A stretch of DNA of 64,000 nucleotides from Diabrotica undecimpunctata. Taxonomy: Eukaryota; Arthropoda; Insecta; Coleoptera; Chrysomelidae. Location of the stretch: positions 123,587,411 through 123,651,410 of the forward strand of contig NC_092811.1 in NCBI RefSeq assembly GCF_040954645.1, read 5' to 3'. The notes beneath the pieces are model-generated. The model saw only the letters and a list, made by a program, of their open reading frames with translations. It was not told the origin of the DNA and ran no database searches. Each line of letters starts with the position of its first letter. Within the stretch, counting starts at the first letter, position 1. Position numbers and translations under genes: made by a program. Positions 21,690 through 33,649 of the stretch are shown here, in pieces.

Positions 21690-21873
21690 GGATGGGAAAC
21701 GACATCATCGAAGCAGTGAACAAATGCGTATACCTGGGAGCGCTCGATTAACACTGAAAATAATATTACTGCAGAGATCAACTGCAGAATTTGCATGGCC
21801 AACAGATGCTATTTTGGGATCAATCTCCTTCTTAAATCATTAATTATTACGAGACATACAAAGATAAAACGCT
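21690..21873 (+). pseudogene. LINE C-terminal fragment, left half of an interrupted copy
   Basis: The plus strand reads NKCVYLGALIN, then ITAEINCRICMANRCYF, then ITRHTKIKR, and stops exactly at the duplicated 11 bp GATAAAACGCT. It resumes in frame at 22992 after removal of the minus-strand LINE. Confidence 0.8.
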
Positions 21874-22991
21874 TCTACTTCTTCAAGTCCCGCTCCTATC
21901 GGAGATTGGAAATCATTCTGGCAATTATAATTTTGTTGGTTACGCGCCTGAATAGTTCAATTGAACTGCATTCAAACCATTCACGGAGATTGCGTAGCCA
22001 CGAGATTTTACGTCTACCTACGCTTCTTCTGCCTTTTGATTTTACCCTGCATTATATTCCTCAGTAGTTCGTATTTTTCACCTCTCATGATGTGCCCAAG
22101 TATTCCAATTTCCTGATATTTATGGAATTTAAAACTTCGCATTGTTTTCCTAGTTGTTCGAGAACTTGTTCGTTTGTTTTGCGATCCATCGATGATATTT
22201 TCAAAATACGTCGGTAACACCACATTTCGAATGCTTCTAGGTTTTTAATGTTGGATTTTTTAAGTGTCCAAGCTTCAACCCCATACAAAAGGGTAGAGAA
22301 AATATAACATCGAAGCATTCTTATTCGGAGCGATATATTGATAACGCGATTACAAAAAAGTTTTCTCATTCTATTAAAAGTTGACCGTGCAATTTCAATG
22401 CGGCATCTTATTTCCTTTGTCTGATCAGTATCTTCTGTGATCCATGCTCCAAGGTATTTGTACGAAGATATTTGTTCAATTTCTGTATTATCTAGTACTA
22501 GCTTAACTTTGATGTTTTGTGCTTTTGTAAATATCATAAACTTGGTTTTCTTCAAATTTATTTTTAGTCCATAATCGTTGCAATATATATTTAGTTGTGC
22601 AACAAGGTGTTGCAGTTCTTCTAGTGTTCCTGACAGAAGGACGGTGTCGTCAGCATATCTTATGTTAAGTGGCTCACCATTTATTATAAGGCCCTCACTG
22701 ACTTCGGCAAGCGCTAACTCTGAGATGGCTTTACTGTATAAATTGAATAACAAGGGTGATAAAATACACCCTTGGCGAACCCCACCGCGAATTTGGATAT
22801 CCTCGGTCAATTCATTTTCAACTTTCACTTTTGCTGTTTGGTTCCAATAGAGGTTACATATGATTCTAATGTCTCTACTGTCTATGTTTTTATTTAATAA
22901 AATTTCTTTAAGACGAGTATGCTGCACTCTGTCAAATGCCTTCTCAAAATCAATAAAACAGGCATATACTTCCTGATTTATAATCCTTCCC
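21874..22991 (-). mobile_element. 5'-truncated LINE insertion with 11-bp target duplication
   Basis: The minus strand carries a well-preserved RT: ACFIDFEKAFDRVQH (motif A), GGVRQGCILSPLLFNLYSK (motif B), NIRYADDTVLLSG (motif C, YADD intact), YKYLGAWITED, LLYGVEAWTLKKS and FEMWCYRRILKI. The frame is open from about 22990 to 22085, then a frameshift leads to GHIMRGEKYELL. The insertion is bounded by GATAAAACGCT at 21863-21873 and 22992-23002. It lies inside an older plus-strand LINE and is therefore younger than that element. Confidence 0.92.
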
Positions 22992-23002
22992 GATAAAACG
23001 CT

Positions 23003-23490
23003 ACAAAACAATAATACGCCCAGTCCTAACATATGGTTCAGAGACCAGGACCCTAAATAAAAGTAATGAAAACATCTTAGGATGTTTCGAAAGAAAAGTA
23101 CTAACGGATATCAATGGAGCGGTGAATGACACTCGAGTGTAAAGAAGAAAATACAACTTGGAACTTTATAGACTATACCAGGAACCAGATATCGTAAAAT
23201 ATAGTTAAATAAGACGTCTGAGGTGGGTAGGACATGGAATACGGATAGAACAAAATGACCCAGCTAGAAAAACGTTCCTTGATAGACCCATTATTCAGAG
23301 AAGAAGAGGAAGACCCAGAACATGGTTTCTTGATAACATCGATGAAGACATGAGAAATATGGGAATACGTGCTTGGAGGAGGAAGGCGGTGGATAGGGAT
23401 GACTGGAGAGAAAGTCTGGAGAGAAAGAGGAGGTTAGGACCCACGCAGAGTTGTAAAGCCAGAATGATGATGGTGTTATTTTGATTAATA
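23003..23490 (+). pseudogene. LINE 3' end, right half of an interrupted copy
   Basis: This continues the fragment ending at 21873. Joined across one duplication copy, the codons run TKIKR then YKTIIRPVLTYGSET. Downstream are GCFERKVLTDINGAVND, RRLRWVGHGIRIE, RRRGRPRTWFLDNIDEDM and RAWRRKAVDRDDW, ending near 23485. One stop lies near 23141. Confidence 0.85.
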
Positions 23491-23499
23491 ATTACCATC

Positions 23500-24829
23500 T
23501 TTATCATAAATACACATAACTTTTCCCTCAGTTATAATTAGCACGCCTGTCCTGGACAAATTCTTTGATACGCTATCTTGGAATTTAATATTTCGCGGTT
23601 AGTTTACTCACTGAACGACAGTTTCTACTCCTAATCTTCACACGTCTCGAAGAACCAATAAGTTCTTTAAAATACTGCGGAATGATAAAATAATGGAGCT
23701 TTTTTATAAAATACTTTTTTATTTTATAATAAACAGACTATATACAACTGTAAAAAACATTTAATAACATATAGAAATAAACTTATATTGCGAACATATT
23801 TTAAACAAAGATCACAATCAAAATTGTATAATAAATATTTAAGTATAGAAAAAAACATAAAAATAATTTTATTAAAACCATGCATAGATATAACAATCAA
23901 TGAATGATGATCAACATTTACACAAAAATCAAATTGTTTAAGTTCATAGTCACTATTAGTCTTCTTCTAATTAATTCGATTTTCATCTAATCGCGTTATT
24001 TATGATATCCTTTGTATTGAAAAAGTATAATTTCGGTCCAATAGATTTATATTAGAAAATCGACAAAATTATGTACTTATAATCGAAGAAACGGAACATT
24101 TGAATCACATATAGTACGTAGTAGAAAAATTTCTGGTAGTGGATATGGGATCGTTGAGCAATCAGTTACTTCTATAATGTAACCACCAAGACCTTGTATT
24201 TAAGAGGAGAAAGAAAATATACCTAATGCACAAGGTATTTGTTTCGCAGATATTCTACTATCCAAAATTTATTTTCGACATTGAAAATGTTATTGGCATT
24301 TATGAACAGACATAACGGCTTTATCACTATTAGTTACATAGGATCATTATAATCCGTTTATATAACAAACTTATAAAATCAATGTTTCAACGCTGCAAAT
24401 GTGTTTCATAGGTGCACAAGGTAGTTGAGGGAATAACTTAAGCGACTCAGGTCCTTTGGATACACCTGAACGTCTACAGAGAACTTAAAGATATGAGTAC
24501 ACTAACAGATATGCGTTTTATGCCACAATTCAATGTACGGCCTCCAAAATTGATTTAATTAGGTTCGCAGACAGATATAGATACTAAATATATGACATAA
24601 ATCTAGAATCTTTATAGAAAAAACACAAGATTATATTATTTTGTATTTGGAATATGCATTTAAGGAAACTCAATATAAAAGTACTATTAGAACCATAAGA
24701 GAGGATTAAATTATAGATAATTTACCCTGTAAACAACACATCTGGGACGAGATGTATTCAAATCTGGATTTACAACAAAGCGGTACCTAGACAGTCAATA
24801 TTATCACCGATATATTATACGACAAAACA
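23500..24829. other. AT-rich stretch without recognised genes
   Basis: About 1.3 kb with poly(T) and poly(A) runs and no ordered coding matches. It leads into the repeat array. Confidence 0.4.
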
Positions 24830-26212
24830 GTAGAGCTAAACCATATTGCGCAAGGTAACCCACCCACTATATGATCAATTGTGCAATCAATTATCAAAGT
24901 TCGGAACTAAATTGTCTGCACAAAAATTGTCTGACCATAGTCAATAGACTGCACGAAACATCTCACAGAGTAGTTCAGTGCTTCAATCTAAACTTATTGC
25001 AGAATATCATTGTGCAATAACTGTAATACAGGCTTGACACTTTTGTAAATAAGTTTGAAGTCAATATGATCGACAATTTAGAATAATTTAAACTTATTAC
25101 ACAATATTATTGTGCAATAAATTATCACAGTTCAAGACTAAATTTTTTGTACAAAAATTGACCGTCGACAATAGATTGCACAAAACATCTTGCAGAGTAG
25201 TTCAGCCCTTCAATCTAAACTTATTTCATTATATCATTGTCCAATATCAATAGTGCAGGCTTGACACTTTTTTAAACAATTTTGCAGTCAATATTACCGT
25301 CAATTTCAAATGACATCCTAAACTTATTACACAATATCATTGTAAAATCAGATATTATAGTTCAGGGCCAACCTTAGTGCAAATAACTTGTGTGACCATT
25401 CAATTATTAGACCAAAAAAAATAATAGAAGAATAGTTCAAAAAACTAAATTCTAATTTTTGATAAAGTTTATCAATAGCATTAAATTATCTCGCTACTGG
25501 AAAAACATAAAAATTGCTCATGGCATTCCGCAATACTAGTAAATTAGGTAATGCTCTAACGGTCTAGGATCCAATTTTTTTTTGTCTTCCTCAACTTTTA
25601 AAACTCTATTTTGATTATTTAGTACACCGCTCTTAAAGAGAGCTAAACTACTATTGCGCAAAGTACCCCACACAACATGTAATTTCGGATCGCATCCCAA
25701 ATTTATTGCACAATATCATTGTGTTATCAATTATTATAGTTTAGAACGAGCTGTTTGTACACAAATTGCGTGATCATTGGCGCACAAACATCCAGCTAAG
25801 TAGTTAATTTCATCAATTTAAACTTATTGCACAATATCATTATTAAAATTGTAGTGCAGGTTTGAACATTTTTGTAGGCAATGCTGTAATCGATATATCA
25901 TCAATATACATAATAATTTCACTCGTCAACCTAAAGTTACTGCACATTATCATTATGCAATCAATCCTTATAGTTGAATTCTGACTTTTTTTGCAAATCA
26001 GTTGGATATCTACTCAATTATTAGAGCAAAAAATGAACAAAAGTTGGTAAAAGAATATTCCAAATACTAATAAACTATGTAAGCCCCCAATTTGTGCTGA
26101 GCAAAGGATTATTTATCTTCCTCACTTTTTAAAAATATTTTTTGATGTTTACTAAAACATAACCGTGAAAGGTACTCTCACAATAAGTAATTGCGAATAC
26201 TAATCTATGCTG

Positions 26213-26235
26213 ATTGCACAATATCATTGTGCAAT
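26213..26235. repeat. Near-perfect palindrome, 10-bp arms
   Basis: ATTGCACAAT (26213-26222), spacer ATC, ATTGTGCAAT (26226-26235). Less perfect versions occur in most units of the surrounding array (near 24998, 25093, 25707 and 25828). Confidence 0.85.
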
Positions 26236-26989
26236 CCATTATTTTAGTTCAGAACACTTTCACAAACAAATTGTGTGGTAACTGAACCATTATATCAAAA
26301 AAGAAACAACCGTTGATAAAGAAGTAGATAAAAAATTTAATTTACGGTTATCAATAAAATTAAAACTATTGTGTAATCACTCAATATTTTCTAAGGCAAG
26401 ATTTCTTTGTCTTCTTAACCCTTTAAAACCATATTTTATGTTTATTGCACAACTGCCCAGTAGAGTGAAAACAGAATCGTGCTAGGTACCCCACACAATC
26501 ATTGAATCATTGAAGGAAAAAATAAAATGACTTTGATGAGAAAGTAGTTAAAAAAAGTATAAGTTCATCAATAAAATTATATTATCTCGCTGCTGGAAAA
26601 CCCTATAAAGATTGCTCTTGATATTTCACAGTACCTATAAATTGTGTAATCCCTTAATATTTTACACAGAGCCAAATAGTGCCAGTATTACTGCCAAACA
26701 GAGCTAAACTAGTGCACAAATTACTCCACCTCCATTGTGCAATAATTTAAGTTTAGGATGGATTTCTCTAAGGCAGTTGTGCCGTAATTTCATAATTATT
26801 GCAAAAAGGAAAGAAAACCGTAAAGGAGCTGCATGAAAGAGTAGTTACATACAAGAATAGTAAAACACATTACTATCTTCTGTAACCAAGTTTCCTTGAC
26901 TCAGAAGATAAGATCATTGCAAAATTATAGCAAAAAATAAAGGGAGGAACAGATATTTGAAATAATATAGGATATTAAATAAATTATCT

Positions 26990-27554
26990 CATATCAGAAA
27001 ACTATAGTAGTCCGCAAAGAACCAACCGAATGTAAAATAGAAATTGATGGTATCAGCATTGAACAAGTAATGGAAATAAAATACCTGTGAATTACACTGT
27101 TTAACTATGGAGACCTGGACAAAGAAGTGAGAGATCAAGTACAAAAAGCAAATACACTGGCAGGATGCTTAATAACACTATATGGCGAAACAGACACATT
27201 AACACTAAGATGAAGCCAAGAATTTATAAAGTCAGTGTAAGACCAATAATGACATATGCCTCAGAAACAAGCCACAATGCAAAGGCTACTGGAAACTGCA
27301 GAGATGAGAGTACTGAGAAGAATTACAGGAAATACGTTGAGAGATCGAAAGAGAAGTGAAGACATTAGAAGAAAATGTACCGTACAGTGTATAAGCGAAT
27401 AATTAAAATGGAATAACCGCATAAGCAGAATGGGGGAGACCCGTGTCGTCAAAATAGCAAGAGATAAGTCATACGATGGAGTGACAACCTTCCATAGAGG
27501 TATTAATCCGCCAATGAACAAGCAGAATTGCTTATAAAGAGGAAGAAAAAGAAG
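26990..27554 (+). mobile_element. 5'-truncated LINE insertion with 13-bp target duplication
   Basis: The 3' end of the family also seen at 14975-16285 (blocks SAKNQP-like, IYKVSVRPIMTYASE, RRITGNTLRDR). It ends in GGAAGAAAAAGAAG. It is flanked by AAATAAATTATCT at 26977-26989 and 27555-27567, which is one site in the other units of the array. Five extra bases (26990-26994) lie at the 5' junction. Confidence 0.88.
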
Positions 27555-27815
27555 AAATAAATTATCTAGCTATTGGCAAAATTTAAAATACTCTTGAGAT
27601 TCCACAACGCGGGTACATTTTGAAACACCTCAATATTTTCTGACCAAAGTTGTTTTCCTCTTTTTTTTTTCCTTAGTAACAGTTAAATTGCATAATAAAT
27701 ATAAATTTCTATTTGACTGAAAAATGGACAGAAAAATATTGCACAAAATTATTATCTACACACAGATTTATTGCACAACCTCAGTTATTGTGAAATATAA
27801 GGATGAAAATATTAA

Positions 27816-28171
27816 CTGTCTAAAACGCTTTATATAATATGCTTCTTTGTTATGTATTTTTCATAGTTTAACATGGAAAATACAACAAAAAGAAGTTTGG
27901 ATCGTTTAAAACGTGGGTGTATTGACAGGTGTTCGGTGGTTTTTAATTTGGCAGTGCTTGAATCGCAAAAAAATTTTGTTAAACAAATAATGAAGAATAT
28001 TATAAAAGATTCAAAAATAAAAAAAACTAGGAACATGGAGAATATAAGGGTAGTGTTCTTAGAAACACATTATACCTTTACTTTGTTGTTAAATAGTATA
28101 GCCAGAGCAACTCTATTTCATCTTCATTGTTGATCACCAATTTAATATTAATTCTCCTATTTAACCAAAAA
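27816..28171. other. 3' flank of module 3b
   Basis: On the minus strand this is downstream of the stop at 28172. ATTAAA (minus, 28141-28146), a common variant poly(A) signal, lies 26 nt downstream. An 86-codon plus-strand frame at 27873-28133 (basic, starting MENTTKRSLDRL) has no recognised domain and is probably chance. Confidence 0.4.
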
Positions 28172-28516
28172 CTAACTTGGACCGGCACATTTATGGTTTT
28201 TTAACAAAGTTCCAGTGATAAACGCCCTGTTACAAATCGTACACGGATACGGCTTCTCTCCCGTGTGATACCTCATGTGAATCTTCAACGCTGGTCTCTG
28301 TCTAAAAGCCTTGTTGCACATGGTACAAACGTAAGGTTTTTCATTGGTGTGTATCCTCAGATGGGTTCTGAGAAGATTATTCGTATTAAAGGCTTTGTCA
28401 CAGAATCTACACTCAAACGGGCGTTCGCCCGTGTGAGTTCTCATGTGGTTCTTCAAGCTGTATTTTTTCGTCACGGATTTACCGCATATATCACAGACGT
28501 GGTTTTCTTCTCCTAC
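28172..28516 (-). CDS. C2H2 zinc-finger terminal exon, module 3b, four fingers
   Basis: Acceptor ACAATTAG (AG at 28517-28518), phase 0, VGEENHVCDICGKSV and four fingers (CDIC, CRFC, CTMC, CTIC) with TGERP, TNEKP and TGEKP linkers. The last finger uses H..C (HKCAGPS) before the stop. The phase matches the donor of 35420-35936, so the two join as …HVRRHK plus VGEENHVCDIC. The joined protein then has ten fingers like module 4, and it ends HKCAGP where module 4 has HKCIGP. Confidence 0.85.
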   Translation of the reverse strand, partial: VGEENHVCDICGKSVTKKYSLKNHMRTHTGERPFECRFCDKAFNTNNLLRTHLRIHTNEKPYVCTMCNKAFRQRPALKIHMRYHTGEKPYPCTICNRAFITGTLLKNHKCAGPS

Positions 28517-28519
28517 CTA

Positions 28520-29095
28520 ATTGTAAATTTTATTGGTTAATATATGTAAATTTTCAACAGAAAGTCACCAAATGGTTTTTAAATACAAAATAATTTAAAA
28601 AATCAAATAATGCAAGAACCTATGAGGACGATCACATCAAAGAAAAGAAAAACAGCAGAAACAGACCAAATAAACATTCTAATTCTAAGATATGGAGGTT
28701 TTTTGCTACACTGAAGAATGCTACATCTAATAAATCCATGATAGTTGGGGAACTGTACAAAATATATAACTCTTTAGCTTTATGTATCACAAAGGAAGGT
28801 CTACTTCGACTGGGCAACCGACAAAAGGCTAAACCCTGGAATGAAAAAGAAGAATCTCAAGAAGATAAAAGGAAAAACATTTTTGTTCAGACACACAAAT
28901 GGACTAGCCATATGAAGTGGATGCATGACAAAAATGAATAATGGATTAGACGCATTGATAGACACAGAGAACATAACAGTTACCAAAGACAGGACCACTA
29001 ATAGGTTCACCTAGAAAGAGTTGTAATGGTATTCTATCAGAAATGGAAGAACGTTGAAGAAAAACAATCAACAAGCCTAAATAAAAGTAGAAGAA
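28520..29095. other. Intron sequence with weak LINE-like traces
   Basis: Short plus-strand pieces (LYKIYNSLALCITKEG; AKPWNEKEE) hint at a LINE linker but are not ordered well enough to call. Confidence 0.3.
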
Positions 29096-29101
29096 AACGA
29101 A

Positions 29102-31003
29102 ATGACCCTCCAATTATGCTTATGTGTTATATGTGTACAGGAAACCTGTGAGAAAATAAAAATAACTATAGTCGAGGCTGACGAAGTAGTCGCAAGTAAA
29201 ATAAAAAGAAATCACAAAAACGAGTGGATGACGGAAGAGATACTTGATCTAATGGAGCAACGCAGACAGTACAAAATACATCAGAATCAACAGGAATACA
29301 AAGACATCCAACGTACGATAAGGACAAGAATTAAAAACGCAAAAGAAAGCTAGATGAAAGAACGTTGTGAAAAATTCGAATCACTTTAAGAAAAAGGAGA
29401 CAGCTTTGGACTACATAAAAAGGTCAAAGAAATTTCGAGTATATACAAGAAACACCATGAGACTCGCCTGAAGAATGATCAAGGAAACTACGTTCATACC
29501 CATTAAGAACTAGCAAAAATCTGGGCAAACTATGCTTCGTCCCTCTTTGCGGATAATAGACCGAATCTGCCAACTACTAACTTACCCACGGAAAATTTAT
29601 CCGGCCCACCCATAATTCGCACCGAGGTGGAGTACGCTATAAAAGTAGCAAAACTAGGCAAGGCCCCTGGACAGGATGGAATTACTACGGAAGCCATAAA
29701 ACTGTTGGAAGATGATAACATCGACATGCTGGTAACAATTTTCAATGCCATATATAACACCGGCCACATTCCAACGGATTGGCTTTATTCAACCTTTATA
29801 ATGATCTCTAAATCACAAAGTGCGACAAAATGCAAAGGCCACAGACTGATAAGTTCAATGAGCCATCTGCTTAAGGTGTTTCTTCGCATCCTTCACACAA
29901 GAATGTTCAGAAAGCTGTAAGATCTAAGCGGTGAGACACAATTTCGTTTCAAGAGCGGACTGCGTACACGTGAAGCAGCTTTCTGCTTGAATACGCTTGT
30001 ACAAAAGTGCATGGATCAACGAAAGGATATAGTCATAACATTGTTCGATTATGAAAAAGCGTTTGACACCGTAAAGCATGACGATATGATAAAAATGCTA
30101 CACAACGCTAACATTGACGAGAAAGATATAAGAGTTATCCAGAATCTCTATTGGAATCAAAAAGCACGAGTGAGACTGAATAAATCAACCAACACAAAAG
30201 AATTTGAAATTTTAAGAGGGATGTGATAGGGGTGTATTTTGTCTCCTATGCTCTTCAATCTCTATGTGGAGAACATTTTTACAGAGGCACTGGAAGGCTC
30301 TGAGTGTGGAATAAAGGTAAACCGGTTCCCGATAAATAACATTCGTTACGCCGACGACACCGCGATAATAACAGACAACGAACATGATATGCAGTTGTTG
30401 TTGCCAACTAAATGCATGACAATAAGAAAAAACACACTTTTAAGAATACAACTGCAAGTAGATAATGCTCTAATCGATCACGTGAAAACATTTAAATACT
30501 TGGGAATGATGATGAATGACCAATGGGATCCTCAACAAGAAATAAAATGCCGTACCGAACAAGCAAGATAAGCTTTTATCAAATTTAAACCGCTACTATA
30601 TAACCACAATATTTCCTTCAATCTCCGCTATAGGATGGTTAAATGCTATGTATGGTCCATATTGTTATACGGCATGAAAACATGGACGTTAAGGGTACCT
30701 TCCGTTAATAAGTTGGAGGCGTTCGAAATGTGGACGTTGCGAAGAATGTTCCGCATACCATGGACAGATAGGGTGAGAAACGAGGAAGTCTTAAGAAAGG
30801 CAAATACTGAGAGAGAACTATTCAATTTGATCAAGGTACGAAAAATTGGATACCTCGGCCATATTCTGAGAGGAGAAAAATACGCAATCCCTCAACTAAT
30901 CATCCAGGGAAAGATTGAAGGCAAGGGAGGAGTAGGTCGCAAACAAATGACGTGGCTACGGAACATAAAGAACTGGACAGGCATAAATAACACTAAGCAC
31001 TAA
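29102..31003 (+). pseudogene. LINE reverse-transcriptase pseudogene, one frame with nonsense codons only
   Basis: A single frame spans about 1.9 kb without a frameshift. Blocks in order: linker (KNEWMTEEILDLMEQRRQYK), GKAPGQDGITTEAIK, STFIMISKSQSATK, LFDYEKAFDTV (motif A), GCILSPMLFNLYVEN (motif B; the preceding GVRQ now reads M-stop-stop), NIRYADDTAIITDN (motif C intact), FKYLGMMMNDQWD, LLYGMKTWTLR, FEMWTLRRMFRIPW, GYLGHILRGEKYA. In-frame stops lie near 29351, 29390, 29502, 29918, 30224, 30227 and 30569. Several fit C-to-T changes at Gln or Arg codons. The endonuclease end is missing. Confidence 0.88.
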
Positions 31004-31009
31004 GATTTG

Positions 31010-32029
31010 TTAATGCGGTTTACAGATTAGAGAAAAGTAAAGGATAACCTGACACAGATTAGAAACGTTTATGATCACTTTGTGGCTAGCTAGAATAATA
31101 ATCAAGTAGACAAGTCATTTCGTCAAAAATACGGGTTTAAAAGCAAAGCTTTAGTTGATCCGAGAAACTTTTATACATCCAACTTAGAAGATCTATCCGA
31201 GTAAACAGTCCAAACAGCTATAACAATTTGATAACGATAAAACAGATCTTCAGTGTGAAGAAATTAGTGTCGCATTTTGAACACTGTAAGAAACATAATT
31301 ATGGAGAACTATTTACGTCTGTCCTATTGTCTTCGGATTTGTTAGCAAATATAACCACTACAGTGGAAATCATCAGATAGAACAGTTTGTCCCTCACAGA
31401 AACTAAAAACTGCGACAAATTCAAATATCTAGAAAGCATCAAATCAAAAACAGAACCTTTTTCCAATTTTCTTTAGTTATATTTCCTAATATTATATTGT
31501 TACCTTCGTTTACTATATTTTTAAGATTTAGAATGTTTACTGTCTTTTTATTCTGTTCAAAAATAGGTTTGTTCCCACACAGCCAAAAACCGTCACGCAC
31601 CTGCGCAGTGAACAAAATACGTTTCAACAAAAAGATGATCGTCATCGCATTGTCCTTCCGAGTGATCCAACAAAAATTGTGATTGTCCAATGACGATTTC
31701 TTGACGATCATTTCAGTAATCAGTCAAATGCAAGGACTAGGTCTGTTCTCGAATTACCGTCATCGGACGACATAAGTGATGAACATAATCATAAAAAACG
31801 ATGACGTGACGATTTTCGTGACGATTTCTGGGCCGTTGATTTTTTGGTTGCATAGATACCTTAAAAGTTCTTTAGCACATTGCAAACAGCTTTTTTAATT
31901 CAGCTACCCAAGAAGTGTGACTTTCTGTTGACAAAAATATTTATTTTCACGGATTTAATATTTACCAACTGGATCGAAAAATAATTTTAAGATTCTTACA
32001 CGTTGTGTTGAATATAAAATTTGTTATTA
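31010..32029. other. Unassigned sequence
   Basis: The first about 60 bp may be the LINE 3' untranslated region. Beyond that no ordered match was found. A cluster of CGATGACG/CGTGACGATTT words at 31690-31830 may be a small repeat. Confidence 0.3.
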
Positions 32030-32425
32030 GTTAAACTATTAAAAAGCTGACAAAATATTGCACCATGAAAAACCATTGCTCATAGAGTTTATATAAACCA
32101 GAGTGCATGTCAACAGAAACCTGTATAATGAAACTTTGAACAAACTCCATCAAACAATACGACGAAAACGTAAAGTGAAGCAGGGAAGCTCTTACGTGGT
32201 CATTTTTGTGCACGATTACGTGCACAAAAGTGCACGTAGTGAAAAAAAATTTTTAACGAAAAAAATTGAGGTTATTAGAGCATCCACCCTATAGTCCCGA
32301 TTTACCGCCTAGCGATTTTCACATCTTGGGGCTACTGAAAAAAGCGTTAAAAGGTATGTAATCACAAGAATTATTTAAGTAGAGTATACATCGGTTGGTG
32401 AAACAACAGAATATATGCCTTAATT
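32030..32425 (+). pseudogene. Mariner transposase C-terminal remnant
   Basis: The plus strand reads TLNKLHQTIRRKRKVKQGSS, then VIFVHDYVHKSAR (for HDNARPH), then, shifted, LPPSDFHILGLLKKALKGM. These correspond to the second and third catalytic blocks of DD34D mariners of the SETMAR type. The catalytic Asn-Ala after D is lost, and frames are broken at about 32295. Confidence 0.65.
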
Positions 32426-32429
32426 GTAG

Positions 32430-33420
32430 TTGTAATCATCTGCCATTCTACTAATGTGATCGTTCCACTCCCATTTCCGTTTTGTCACCCATCCATTTAT
32501 GTCTTTTATATTGCATGCTCTTCTTCTGTTTTCGCTTCTGTCCCTATCCAACAAGCTTTTCCCTGATATTCGTCGGCGTATTCATCTCTTTTGTTTATAG
32601 TAGTCGTCTCGTTTTAGATCTGTCAGGTTTTGTCTCCGCCGTGTTTGTTAATATAGGTCTAATTGCTGCTTTATAGATTCTTGTTTTTGTATCTTGTCTT
32701 AGGTGTTTGTTCTTCCAGATTGTATCATTAAGAGATCCCGCCACGTTACTTGCTTTTAAGCTTTGTTGTCGTACTTCTTCTTCAACATCTCCGTAACTAG
32801 TTATATCTATTCCCAGATATCTAAACCTTGCTTCCTGCTTGTCAATTCCATCAATTCAATTTCAATTTTACATCGTAGTGGGTATTTAGATGTTGTCATA
32901 CATTTGGTTTTTTCTGCTGATATTATCATATTGTATTTCTTGGCTGTTGTATTGAAGATGTGTGTTAATCTTTGGAGCTCGTCTTCTGTCTCGGCGATTA
33001 ATGCGGCGTCGTCTGCATAACATAATATTTGGATTTCTTTGTTCCCCATTCTGTAACCATGACCTTTACGTATTGCTTGTATTATTTCGTCCATTATTAT
33101 ATAATATAAGAGAAGTGGGCTTAACGAGTCACCCTATCTGACTCCGCTTTGTACTGGTATACACTGTGTTAGTTTTTCATTTATCTTTGCCTGTATTCGA
33201 TTATGTAAGTAGATGTTTTCGTATGTTTCGTTTATACAATATGTGTAAGACGTCTTCGACTTGGATGCGATCGAAAGCCTAGATCAGGTCTATAAAACAA
33301 ATATGCTGGTTTATTGTACTCGATGGCCTTTTCTGTGATTTTTCTTACGGAGTCTACGCCTCTCTTTTCTCTTAACATTTCTCTTTTATTTCTTTTCTGA
33401 ACCATGGTGTATTGTTGTTG
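32430..33420 (-). pseudogene. LINE RT remnant with internal deletion
   Basis: The minus strand reads NNTPWFRKEIKEK (linker), then directly VDSVRKITEKAIEYNKPAYL-like, then SGVR-stop-GDSLSPLLLYYIMDE (motif B), ILCYADDAALIAETEDELQR (motif C intact) and ISAEKTKCMTTSKYPLRCK, followed by C-terminal blocks to about 32440. The jump from linker to RT shows an internal deletion. It is related to the 14975 family. Confidence 0.75.
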
Positions 33421-33645
33421 TTAAGTGCAAAATGTTAAGATATATTAATTAAATCACTACATCATTGATAAAAAAAACTGCATTGGTTGATGAGGTATTG
33501 TTAATAATTTCAATTTGGTCAAAGTAACCTTAGTGATGAGTTTCGTGAAGGTCGACCCGCATTAAAAATTACAGCAAAAATTGTTGCTCCACTACAATAT
33601 GGCGCAGATGGACATATAACATGTAGTGAAATTTATTTTTAAGCT
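33421..33645 (+). pseudogene. Mariner transposase N-terminal remnant
   Basis: The plus strand reads QFGQSNLSDEFREGRPALKI, then VAPLQYGADGHITCSEI. This corresponds to the DxxREGRP and (V)R.LI..DRHVTYREI segment of mariner transposases. It is a short decayed piece between two LINE fragments. Confidence 0.5.
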
Positions 33646-33649
33646 TGTA

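Larger units (their letters stand above)
24830..27815. repeat. Degenerate higher-order repeat array with recurrent palindromes
   Basis: Alternating units of roughly 100-125 bp (A: ACTTATTGCAxAATATCATT…GTGCAGGCTTGACAC; B: ACTTATTACACAATATCATTG…AGTTCA) recur near 24985, 25085, 25210, 25315, 25690, 25815, 25930 and 26210. They are separated by longer blocks that contain AAATTATCTCGCTACTGGAAAA-like and CTTCCTCAACTTTTAAAA-like sequence. A LINE at 26990-27554 interrupts the array, and recognisable units resume at 27568. No long frames are present. It resembles an old complex satellite or a decayed large non-coding transposon. Confidence 0.6.

Noticed and set aside
24830..27815. CRISPR-like array
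   Set aside because: Units are diverged, alternate in type, vary in spacing and lie in eukaryotic DNA; no conserved short direct repeat with unique spacers is present.
27873..28133. 86-codon basic ORF as a real gene
   Set aside because: No domain, no splice or poly(A) context, and it lies antisense to the 3' flank of a zinc-finger exon.
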